A stretch of 64,000 nucleotides of DNA from Halarsenatibacter silvermanii (GTDB taxonomy: Bacteria; Bacillota; Halanaerobiia; Halanaerobiales; Halarsenatibacteraceae): NCBI RefSeq assembly GCF_900103135.1, contig NZ_FNGO01000001.1:151717-215716 (forward strand). The letters run 5' to 3'. Each line of letters starts with the position of its first letter. The stretch's first letter is position 1. The position numbers were made by a program, and so were the translations under genes. A model generated the notes under the pieces. It was given only the letters and a program-made list of their open reading frames with translations, was not told where the DNA came from and searched no databases. Shown one piece after another: positions 24,970-32,776 of this stretch.

Positions 24970-26204
24970 ATATAGCTGTCATAGGCGGCGGCCTGCAGGG
25001 AACAGAGATAACCTGTCTGGCCCGCGAAGCCGGTTTTAAAACTGTTCTTTTTGACCGGCGCAAACGCCCGCCCGCCCGGGGATTATGCCATGATTTTCAT
25101 CAGCTCGAAATAAACCGGCAGAACCTGGATGTTTTTTTCGATCTGCTGCCCGAGGTTGAGGCGGTGCTGCCGGCTTTAGAAGATTATAAGGTTTTAAAGC
25201 TTCTCGATCGCGGCTGCCGCAGGGAAAATTTGCCCTTTATATTTGATCTGCAGGCTTTCGAAATTACCAGCTGCAAAGAGACTTCCCGCCGATTTTTTCG
25301 CCGGCATAATCTGCCTCATGCCCGCCAGCCTCCCGCAGCCGATTTTCCCCTGATACTCAAGCCGGCCCGCGGCAGCGGCAGCAGCGGCGTGATAAAAGTT
25401 GAAGATCAGGCGGAGCTGGAATATCAGCGCGATCAGCTTTCCGATGACGATGATGTCCTGGTGGAGGAATATCTGGAAGGACCGGCTTTTTCGCTGGAAG
25501 TGCTGGGATTAAACGGCAGCTTCTATCCGCTGATGCCCACCAGGCTGGAATTTGACGAAAGCTTTGACTGCTGTCGGGTGCTGGCCGGAAAAGTTATCAC
25601 AGATCGGCGGCAAAATGAACTATATGAGCTGGCCCGGCGGATCGCCCGAGCTTTAAATCTTGAGGGCATTATGGACATAGAGATTATCCTCACCGATTCC
25701 GGCTGCAAAATTATGGAGATAGACGCCCGCTTTCCCAGCCAGACCCCGCTGGCTGTCTATCAGGCCTCCGGGCTCAATATGGTTTCCCTTCTTTTGAGCG
25801 GCGCCAAAAACAAAAAGAATAAAGATTTGAACCTGCCGGAATTATCCTTTGAGCAGGGAGCAGCCGTTTTGGAACAGATGCTGATAAAAAAATCCGAAGG
25901 AGAAACAAAAATCTATGCCCCCGTCGGAGAACACGTGCTGACGGAGGGAGGGGAACTGAACATTCAACGCAATTTTTATGGAGCAGATCTGGCCCTTACT
26001 GATCTGCCCCGCGCTCATATCGCCACCGGCGAAAATATTTTATCCACCGAATCAGAAGCAAAAGCGGAGCAGAGCTGGCGGGCAGCTCTCGTCTATACCG
26101 GAGAAGATTTAAAAGAGGCCAGAGAGAAAAGCCGCCGGAGCAGAAACAGGCTCAAAAACGGATTGGTTTTTGAAAGGGGCGGACCGAGCGATGACCAGGC
26201 TTAG
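24948..26204 (+). CDS. pylC: 3-methylornithine-lysine ligase, pyrrolysine biosynthesis
   Basis: PylC is an ATP-grasp ligase that joins 3-methylornithine to the epsilon amine of lysine. It has the N-terminal NIAVIGGGLQGTE nucleotide fold, the ATP-grasp stretch FPLILKPARGSGSSGVIKVE, VEEYLEGPAFSLEVLG and IMEIDARFPSQTP. The start is uncertain: ATG 24948 or 24918 lack a ribosome site, while a CTG at 24966 sits seven bases after GGGAGGG, overlaps the pylB stop as CTGA, and gives the N-terminus expected for PylC. The stop is TAG; if read as pyrrolysine, 14 further residues follow before TGA at 26247. Confidence 0.93.
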   Translation: MREGSRLNIAVIGGGLQGTEITCLAREAGFKTVLFDRRKRPPARGLCHDFHQLEINRQNLDVFFDLLPEVEAVLPALEDYKVLKLLDRGCRRENLPFIFDLQAFEITSCKETSRRFFRRHNLPHARQPPAADFPLILKPARGSGSSGVIKVEDQAELEYQRDQLSDDDDVLVEEYLEGPAFSLEVLGLNGSFYPLMPTRLEFDESFDCCRVLAGKVITDRRQNELYELARRIARALNLEGIMDIEIILTDSGCKIMEIDARFPSQTPLAVYQASGLNMVSLLLSGAKNKKNKDLNLPELSFEQGAAVLEQMLIKKSEGETKIYAPVGEHVLTEGGELNIQRNFYGADLALTDLPRAHIATGENILSTESEAKAEQSWRAALVYTGEDLKEAREKSRRSRNRLKNGLVFERGGPSDDQA

Positions 26205-27066
26205 AGAATCCGATATTGCAGAAATACCGAAAATTATCGATCAATATGATCGCGAGCTCGAAGCTAAAATCGGCCTGAATCTGTTCGATCTGGCCGTACG
26301 GGCAGCAGGCCGCAACCCCGACGAAGTGACGAAAACTGACAAAAAAAGAGCGGCTGTCATCCCCGTCACAGCCGGCCGGGGAGAGATTGCCGGGTTCTGC
26401 GAGGCCATCAAAGCAGTTCTCAGCCGGCTGGGACTGGAGGCTTTCATCCCGGAAAAAACCGATGTGGCCGGTCTTAAGTCGGCTCTGGAAAAAAATTGTG
26501 ATATGGCCTTTATGGCCGATGATAATAGCTTTCTGGCCCTGGATCTGCAAAAGGGCCGCTGGATGGACAACGATACTGCCACCGCCCGGGTTTTTGCAGA
26601 GGCGCTCAAAGCAGCGGCTGGCGGATTTAAAGATCGCCGGGTGGCAGTTTTAGGCTGCGGTCAGATAGGGGAAAAAGCCATAGAATATTTTAAAAAGCAG
26701 GGGGCCGAGCCGGTCGGCTTTGACATCTCCCCAAATAGACTGGAAAAGATCGAGTCCAGATGGAAAATCAAAACCGAAAAGATAAAAAAACCGGCCCAAA
26801 ATGAAAAAGCACCCGCAGAAATTCAGCGGGTGCTGATCGATTTTGAGCTTATACTGGAAGCAACACCGGCTTCCGATCTGATCGGAAAAAAAGTTTTCGA
26901 TCAAGATACCTATCTGGCTGCTCCGGGAATGCCGCCCGGCTTTACAGAAGAAGCAGCCAGAACATTCCCCGAACAGATAATTCATGATCCCCTGCAGCTG
27001 GGCACCGCCGCCATGGCTGTTAATATTATGCTGCCTCCCGTCATTCGTTCTCATCAATTTTCATAA
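26191..27066 (+). CDS. pylD: pyrrolysine synthase (dehydrogenase)
   Basis: PylD oxidises the PylC product; the aldehyde then cyclises to pyrrolysine. The protein (291 residues from the ATG at 26191, GGGGCGG site) shows RESDIAEIPKIIDQYD, PVTAGRGEIAGFCEAI, the NAD-binding RRVAVLGCGQIGEKAIEYF, and AAPGMPPGF near the end, all typical of PylD. It overlaps pylC by 14 bases. It is the last pyl gene, and its end overlaps the convergent Wzz gene by 26 bp. Confidence 0.95.
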   Translation: MTRLRESDIAEIPKIIDQYDRELEAKIGLNLFDLAVRAAGRNPDEVTKTDKKRAAVIPVTAGRGEIAGFCEAIKAVLSRLGLEAFIPEKTDVAGLKSALEKNCDMAFMADDNSFLALDLQKGRWMDNDTATARVFAEALKAAAGGFKDRRVAVLGCGQIGEKAIEYFKKQGAEPVGFDISPNRLEKIESRWKIKTEKIKKPAQNEKAPAEIQRVLIDFELILEATPASDLIGKKVFDQDTYLAAPGMPPGFTEEAARTFPEQIIHDPLQLGTAAMAVNIMLPPVIRSHQFS

Positions 27067-29350
27067 ACTCCCGGAAGAACACTATGAAAACACCCAGCAT
27101 ACCAGCCAGAACCACCGCTATAGCTACATTTAATGTAGTTCCCCGTCCGATAGTTCTGCCCGGAGGAACCGCCGCGGAAACAAAGCGAACGTCACTGGTC
27201 TGTTCGGCCATGGCCAGTCGGGCATCTTCCATTTCTGAGGAAAGACGATCATAGGAACTCTCATATCTATCGACTTCCCGTGTAATATTTTCCATTCGAC
27301 GCTCATACTGCCAGACCTGTTCTTCCAGATGCTCAACCTCTTCTGAAAGTTCGCTGCGCCGGGAAGAATAATATTCAATCATATTTTTTGTGTGCTCAAT
27401 CTCTATCCCCAGATCAAAATAACTATTTTTAAGCTGACGATACTCCGAAGCTTTATGGTCATAAAGTTCCTGATAATGTTGAACATCCTGCTCCAGCAGA
27501 GCAACTTCATCGCGATAAGTGTTAATCCTTTGAGATAAAGTACTAATTTCAGATTCTTTTTCTGCAATTAAAGTCTTATAATGGGACTTCTGAGCCTGAA
27601 TGCGAGGATTTTCATATTCCTCCAGCATCTGCAATCTGGTCTCCAGTGCTGAAATTTCTCTCTCCTGTTCTATTTCTTCTCGTTTTAAATCTCTAAAAGT
27701 ATCTTCCCAGTCTGTATACATACTCTCATATAATTCCAGGTCCTCCTGCAAATCGCTTTCTTTCTGTTCCAGACTATTTAATTCGCTGCGAAGTTCTTCT
27801 TTTTCCCGCCCTATTTCTTCAATTTCATTTTCAAATTGGTCTATCTGTTGAGGTATAGAAACCAGCTGAACTCTTACATTAGCCCTTTCCTGCCGTAAAG
27901 TTTCATACACAGGATTTATTCTCTCTTCCTCCATCACAAGATCAGTCATAATTTCCAGCTCTTCTGGCGAAAATATATTTTCCCAAAAAGCATCTTCTGT
28001 GAGACTTTTTTCCAGACGCTGCTTTTCTGGTTCCTCTGCCAGAACTTCTTCCAGTTCTGAAAAGTCAGACTCTGTTTCCGCAAGTTTTTCCTCCAGAGAA
28101 GCTACAATCTCTCTTCTCTGAGTTGTTAATTCACGCAGAAATTCCATTTGTTCCTGCTTACCAACTAGATCGTACTCTTCCCAAAAAGCAAACAACTCAT
28201 CTCGCTTCTGGCGGTAATTCTCTACTGCCTCCTGCATGTCAGGTCTCATCTCTCCCATCTCTTCTGTACTTCGCTCTCCCAGCCATATCCCGTCTTCTGT
28301 TTCCATGCCGGTCAATTCATCTCTTATCGTCTCTAATTCAGCTTCCTGCCTGGCTATCTCGTCTTCTAAATCCAGCAGTTCCTGACGTTGACCATCTGCT
28401 TCTTTTTGTTCCAGATCAGACAGCCTGTCCCGATAATGCTCCAGATTATCCTCCAGTTGATCTCTTTGCAATTCCAGCAGGTCAATTCGGTATTCCTCGC
28501 GGGCAGCAGCCAGGCGCTGCTGGGCGTTTAATAGATCTTCGGTTTTATCAGCTATTTCTTCCTGTTCTAAGGCTCTGTAAAATTCCTCTTCCCAGATCTC
28601 ATCTTCCTCCATCTCCGCAAGCGCTTCAGCGATATGTTCCTTCTCACTTTCTTTCGCACCTAATTCTTCCTGCAGTGAAAGCAGCTCGTCTTCAATCTCA
28701 CGAAGGTTTTCTCGATAGGATTCTTTCTCGTCTGTCAGTCGATCCAGCCTGGCTTCTTTCTTCAACTCTTCCAGTCTTTCCTCGGCCTGTTCCAAATTAG
28801 CTTCTGTTTCTTCAAATCTTCTTTCCGTCACCTCAAATATATCTTCAATTTCACCGCGTCTAATCTCTAAAGTATCCTCCTGAAAAAATTCAGCCCAGGC
28901 ATTGGCAATATCACTGGCTTCTTCTGGATCAGTACTGGTTACTTCCATACGGAAAATAAAGCTTTCTTCCTCTTCCTGCACCTCTTCGTCTTCAAGAATT
29001 TGCAAATCCATTTTACCTTCAATATCCGAAGGATGAAGAAGTTCCTCTTCCTCATCTCGCAAATCAAGCTCTTCTATTATTCGTTCCCGAATATCATCTG
29101 ATTGAGCCAGATTAGCATATGTACTCCTGCCCATCCGTGAAACATCTATCTCCGTATGTCGCGGCGGCATCAGCAGCACATCAGCAGTTGCTTTGTGTTG
29201 AACTTCTGTAGTGGTTATGGTAAAAACAAAAGCTCCAATAGCCGCCAGTATTATCAGAGCACCTATAAACCATTTAGCCCTCCAGAGCAGCATTATGTAC
29301 TCGCGCAGATCGATCTCCAATTCTTCATAACTTCCCGGATCTTCATCCAT
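27041..29350 (-). CDS. Wzz-type chain-length determinant protein with giant coiled coil
   Basis: A 769-residue inner-membrane protein. It has a Wzz domain at the N-terminus (ELEIDLREYIMLLWRAKW, then a first transmembrane segment at about 29-49) and a second membrane segment near 735-757, followed by a short cytoplasmic tail. Between them are about 550 residues of almost continuous Glu/Arg/Leu-rich coiled coil, far longer than in ordinary Wzz proteins (about 300-450 residues in total). No BY-kinase domain is fused. Family members set polysaccharide length or export. No polysaccharide genes are adjacent, and the gene converges on pylD with overlapping ends. Confidence 0.8.
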   Translation of the reverse strand: MDEDPGSYEELEIDLREYIMLLWRAKWFIGALIILAAIGAFVFTITTTEVQHKATADVLLMPPRHTEIDVSRMGRSTYANLAQSDDIRERIIEELDLRDEEEELLHPSDIEGKMDLQILEDEEVQEEEESFIFRMEVTSTDPEEASDIANAWAEFFQEDTLEIRRGEIEDIFEVTERRFEETEANLEQAEERLEELKKEARLDRLTDEKESYRENLREIEDELLSLQEELGAKESEKEHIAEALAEMEEDEIWEEEFYRALEQEEIADKTEDLLNAQQRLAAAREEYRIDLLELQRDQLEDNLEHYRDRLSDLEQKEADGQRQELLDLEDEIARQEAELETIRDELTGMETEDGIWLGERSTEEMGEMRPDMQEAVENYRQKRDELFAFWEEYDLVGKQEQMEFLRELTTQRREIVASLEEKLAETESDFSELEEVLAEEPEKQRLEKSLTEDAFWENIFSPEELEIMTDLVMEEERINPVYETLRQERANVRVQLVSIPQQIDQFENEIEEIGREKEELRSELNSLEQKESDLQEDLELYESMYTDWEDTFRDLKREEIEQEREISALETRLQMLEEYENPRIQAQKSHYKTLIAEKESEISTLSQRINTYRDEVALLEQDVQHYQELYDHKASEYRQLKNSYFDLGIEIEHTKNMIEYYSSRRSELSEEVEHLEEQVWQYERRMENITREVDRYESSYDRLSSEMEDARLAMAEQTSDVRFVSAAVPPGRTIGRGTTLNVAIAVVLAGMLGVFIVFFREFMKIDENE

Positions 29351-29395
29351 AAAAAAATACTCCTCCCGTTAATATAAATGTGATATTAATGCTGA

Positions 29396-29917
29396 TCAGC
29401 GATACCTTTTCTCCCATTCCTGTCTGGTAACAATATTCTCATTCCCCTGCTCTAAATCCTGCCGGCAGAGATAATCCGTAGCCAGCACTCCTTCAAGATG
29501 GTCCAGTTCGTGCTGATAAAGCTCGGCTCTATCTTCGGTGAATGTTTCCTTCTTTTCCTGGCCGTGCTCATCCTGGTACTCCACAGTTATTCGCAAACTT
29601 CTAGTAACTTTCACAAAGAAAGCCAGATCAAAACTGAAGCAGCTGTCCCAGACCGAAAAAGTCTCCTCGCTCTCTTCGACAATTTTCGGATTGACCAGAA
29701 TCTGCTCCTGTTCTCCCGCCAGGCTGAAAACCACCCGCCGGTGATAACCGATTTGAGGAGCAGCAAGAGCCCGCCCCAATCTCTCCCGATCTCTGAGATG
29801 TATGAGGGTATCCTGCAAATCGCGCTTTATCTCCACGAGTTCGCCGGCAAAATCCCTGACCGGTTCGGACCTTTTTCGCAGCCGGGGATCTCCCAGCTGC
29901 AGAACTTCTCTGATAAT
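29396..29917 (-). CDS. def: peptide deformylase-like protein (likely ATT start)
   Basis: A deformylase-fold metallohydrolase that would remove formyl groups from nascent proteins. Motif 1 is GRALAAPQIG, motif 3 is QHELDHLEG (the metal histidines). Motif 2, normally EGCLS, is WDSCFSF, keeping the metal cysteine but little else. The long frame opens at TTG 29956 without a ribosome site. An AGGAGG lies at about 29927, and nine bases on is an ATT (29917) that yields IREVLQLGDPRLRKRSEPV, exactly where deformylases begin. I therefore favour an ATT start. It may be a divergent paralogue of the housekeeping enzyme. Confidence 0.82.
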   Translation of the reverse strand: MIREVLQLGDPRLRKRSEPVRDFAGELVEIKRDLQDTLIHLRDRERLGRALAAPQIGYHRRVVFSLAGEQEQILVNPKIVEESEETFSVWDSCFSFDLAFFVKVTRSLRITVEYQDEHGQEKKETFTEDRAELYQHELDHLEGVLATDYLCRQDLEQGNENIVTRQEWEKRYR

Positions 29918-29979
29918 CTGCTTTCTCCTCCTCTCCTTTCCAGTTTGAAAAATCAAATCAGATGCAGTATATTTACTAA

Positions 29980-29988
29980 ATTATACCA
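29980..29988 (-). promoter_or_regulatory. extended -10 promoter of the deformylase gene
   Basis: TGGTATAAT on the minus strand, with TTGATT 18 bp upstream. The predicted start near 29973 is only 17 bases from the TTG at 29956 but 56 from the ATT at 29917. Confidence 0.7.
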
Positions 29989-30164
29989 TTTACGGGTAGA
30001 AAAAATCAACTTTATAGAGTTCGAATTATTCTTTTAAAATCGGCTTAAATTTCAATTATTTTCTTGATTGCTACGTTTTTTGCTGGTAAGATTATTAATA
30101 GATGTAATTATCAATTCTTAACGATCCATTCATCTTTTAATTACTTATCCCGGGAGGTATTCAT

Positions 30165-30761
30165 ATGCAAAAAAGCATTCTACTTAAGTCAGCGCTGATC
30201 ACCGTTCTTGTCCTGAGTTTTCTGCTCTTCCCCGCTCTGGAAGCAGAAGCTTTAACCCAGGAGGAAGAGCCCAGCTTTTATGCCGAGGCTCTTTACACCG
30301 ACGTCGATGATCTGGACAGCGACCTCGGATTTTTGCTCGGAGGCGAACAAAAGGTGAGAGATAACATCAGCATGGCCGGTGAGTACATGCGGGTAACCGG
30401 CGAAGGTGATATTAATTCTGATGAACTTGATTATCGCCTGCACGGATTCAGAGTTAAGGGACTCCTGAATATCACCGATGAGATGGCCCCGGATCGGGCG
30501 GGACTGGATATCAACCTGCACGGAAGTATCGGCTATTACGACCTGGAACTGGAAAACGGTGATGATGATTCGGATAGCGATTTCGGTTTCACATTGGGCG
30601 CCGGTTTCAATTATGACCTGGAAGATGACATAGAGCTTCGGGGAAATGCCGGCTATAGATTCGTCGACTTTGACGATTTAGAGGATCCTAATAGTGGAGA
30701 TGAAGATGACATCGATGCCGGCGGTTACGAAATCAGCCTGGGCCTGGGAATTCCTTTTTAA
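30165..30761 (+). CDS. outer-membrane beta-barrel protein (OmpW/OmpA-barrel-like)
   Basis: A 198-residue secreted protein: signal peptide (to about EAEA, residue 30) and then alternating amphipathic strands such as PSFYAEALYTDVDDLDSDLG, MAGEYMRVTGEG and LGAGFNYDLEDDIELRGN, ending in ISLGLGIPF with a terminal Phe typical of outer-membrane barrels. The acidic composition and the terminal aromatic residue support an 8-strand barrel in a diderm envelope. GGGAGG precedes the ATG. It is monocistronic with a strong terminator. Precise function (porin, adhesin or structural) is unknown. Confidence 0.8.
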   Translation: MQKSILLKSALITVLVLSFLLFPALEAEALTQEEEPSFYAEALYTDVDDLDSDLGFLLGGEQKVRDNISMAGEYMRVTGEGDINSDELDYRLHGFRVKGLLNITDEMAPDRAGLDINLHGSIGYYDLELENGDDDSDSDFGFTLGAGFNYDLEDDIELRGNAGYRFVDFDDLEDPNSGDEDDIDAGGYEISLGLGIPF

Positions 30762-30835
30762 ATAGATATCTGATCAAATCTCCCAGAGATATACATATCC
30801 CTCAGGTCAAAAAACATAAAACTTTTACGTCAGTT

Positions 30836-30862
30836 AAACCGGGGCATACTGCCCCGGTTTTA
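30836..30862 (+). terminator. Rho-independent terminator after the barrel protein
   Basis: AAACCGGGGC/GCCCCGGTTT, ten perfect pairs with a six-base loop, followed by TAATTATATT. Confidence 0.85.
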
Positions 30863-30959
30863 ATTATATTCTTCCATTCTCAGCCCAGTATTGTTCAATA
30901 TTTTTTGCATTAACTTTTATATTTATATTTTTCTCCCCTTCTTCCCGCAAAACTTTCTA

Positions 30960-31820
30960 TCAGCGCAGCTTTTCCCATCTTTCCAGCTCTTTTTCCAGAC
31001 CGACAAGGCGGTTAAAATCATCAAAGTCCAGAGTTCTTTCCGGAGGCAGATCGCGAGAATGGCCCTTCTCCTTTAGCTCAGCCAGAGAATCCTTCATGGC
31101 CCGCGCTGCCGCATAAAGGCCGGTTAGAGGATAGGCTACCAGGCGATAGCCCCACCGCTCAAGCTCCTCCCGGCCCACAATGGGAGTCTTCCCCCGACGG
31201 ATCATATTGGCCATAAGAGGCACCTTTTTAACCTGTCGACCCACTTCCTTGAGTTCTTCCCGGCTCTGGGGAGATTCCACAAAGACAGCATCAACTCCCA
31301 GTTCTATTGCAGCCTGAACCCTCTCGATGGCACTCGCCAGACCGCTGATGTTGCGGGCATCGGTACGGGCTAAAATTTTAAAATCAGGATTGGCGCGGGC
31401 GGTAAGAGCGGCCTCCAGCCGCTGCAGCCAAATTTTCTGATCAACTATCTTTTTGCCTTCCATATGCCCGCAGCGCTTGGGCCAGACCTGATCTTCGATA
31501 AAAAGCCCCACAGCCCCGACGCGTTCGTATTCTTTTACTGTCCTTTTCACATTAATATCCTCTCCATAACCGGTATCGCCGTCCACAAACACCGGAATAT
31601 CGACAGCTTCGATTATATCGGCCGCCCTCTCAACCATCTCCGTCATGGTCAGATAACCCAGATCGGGACGGCCCAGCTTGCTGGCGCTTATGCCATAACC
31701 GGTGGTAAAAAGAGCTTCAAAACCGGTTTCCTCAATAATCCGGGCTGTCAGGGCGTCTCCGGCCCCGGGCATAAGTATGGCTCGATCGCCGGCCAAAAGT
31801 CGGGAAAATTTTTCAATCAC
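30960..31820 (-). CDS. isocitrate lyase/PEP mutase family enzyme (methylisocitrate or dimethylmalate lyase-like)
   Basis: A 286-residue TIM-barrel lyase. Key elements: FTTGYGISASKLGRPDLGYL, the metal-binding PVFVDGDTGYGED, IEDQVWPKRCGHMEGKK with the catalytic cysteine loop (KRCGH), and ILARTDARN. These features fit carbon-carbon lyases such as methylisocitrate lyase, 2,3-dimethylmalate lyase or oxaloacetate decarboxylase. GTG 31820 with GAGGAGGG is the start and overlaps the preceding paralogue by eight bases. It is last in an operon with a sodium symporter, implying uptake and cleavage of a carboxylate. Confidence 0.87.
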   Translation of the reverse strand: MIEKFSRLLAGDRAILMPGAGDALTARIIEETGFEALFTTGYGISASKLGRPDLGYLTMTEMVERAADIIEAVDIPVFVDGDTGYGEDINVKRTVKEYERVGAVGLFIEDQVWPKRCGHMEGKKIVDQKIWLQRLEAALTARANPDFKILARTDARNISGLASAIERVQAAIELGVDAVFVESPQSREELKEVGRQVKKVPLMANMIRRGKTPIVGREELERWGYRLVAYPLTGLYAAARAMKDSLAELKEKGHSRDLPPERTLDFDDFNRLVGLEKELERWEKLR

Positions 31821-32721
31821 GATTATCGCCCTCCTCTTGCCGCCCAGCCCGGCCAAAAAGTTTCTGCCGAGTCGATCTTAATCGTTCCAGCATTTCTTTT
31901 TCGGCCTCAATACGTTCTGAGGTCAAAAATCCCCTCATTACCATCAGATCGAAACCTGCACCGGACTCGACCATCCTATTTTCCAGAGATAAAGATTCCT
32001 TTGAATTTCTCTTCCGATACTTTTCAGGTTCCCGGTTAAAATTCTCCACCCGATCATCCCGCAGCTCTCCGAATAAAGGAGCCGGCACCGCATTTTTCAG
32101 CCGGATCATCTCCTTATCCGAGGTGATTTCACCCGGTCCCAAAATATCGGCACCGGCTTCATAAAAGGCTTTCATTCTCGGTATAATCCGGGAATTATCG
32201 CTTTTCTTTCCGGCAGCAGTCCGGGCGATCAGCAGAGTTTCTTCCCTCAACCCTTCCTGCGCTGCTTTTAGGCGGGAACACATCTTTTTTGAATTTAAAA
32301 TTTCACTTTCGCGCTCTTTATTTTCCCGCGGCCAGCGGGTATCATCAAATATTATCGCATCAGCTCCCGCCCGCTCAAATTCCCGGGCGGTGCGGCAGGC
32401 ATTAACATCCCCGCCAAAACCGGAACCGGCTTCCACCACCAAAAAGAGATCGGCCGCATAATTTATTCTCTCCACAAGACGCCGCACTTCCGTCATGGTA
32501 ACGTGATGCCTGCAGGAACTACCCAGCAGTGTCAGGGCAGCGCTGCGGAGAGACAAAAACGCTATATTAAAACCTGCTCCGACAGCCAGACGGGCAGAAA
32601 GCGCATCTTCCACACCGACTGCAGCCGCGGGGCTACCGGTTAAAATATGCTCTCTGATATCGCTGGCTGTTAATTTATTCTCCGTATATTTTTCCTCTTT
32701 TTCTTTCTCAGGTTCCTGCAT
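31813..32721 (-). CDS. degenerate isocitrate lyase/PEP mutase family protein (probable pseudo-enzyme)
   Basis: A 302-residue paralogue of the next gene. The fold-level pattern is kept (AVGVEDALSARLAVGAGFN, FLVVEAGSGFGGDVNACRTA, AGADAIIFDD), but the metal-binding DGDTGYG has become EAGSGFG and the catalytic KRCGH loop is absent (DTRWPRENKERESEIL). A catalytic role is therefore unlikely. It overlaps the intact lyase gene by eight bases, so equal synthesis and a hetero-oligomer with it, as a regulatory or scaffold subunit, is the simplest idea. The frame is intact and long, not a decaying pseudogene. Confidence 0.75.
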   Translation of the reverse strand: MQEPEKEKEEKYTENKLTASDIREHILTGSPAAAVGVEDALSARLAVGAGFNIAFLSLRSAALTLLGSSCRHHVTMTEVRRLVERINYAADLFLVVEAGSGFGGDVNACRTAREFERAGADAIIFDDTRWPRENKERESEILNSKKMCSRLKAAQEGLREETLLIARTAAGKKSDNSRIIPRMKAFYEAGADILGPGEITSDKEMIRLKNAVPAPLFGELRDDRVENFNREPEKYRKRNSKESLSLENRMVESGAGFDLMVMRGFLTSERIEAEKEMLERLRSTRQKLFGRAGRQEEGDNRD

Positions 32722-32776
32722 TGACTGCTATCTCTCCTCTCGCATCTGAAGTGAAATTCAGCCTGTCAGGGATTAA

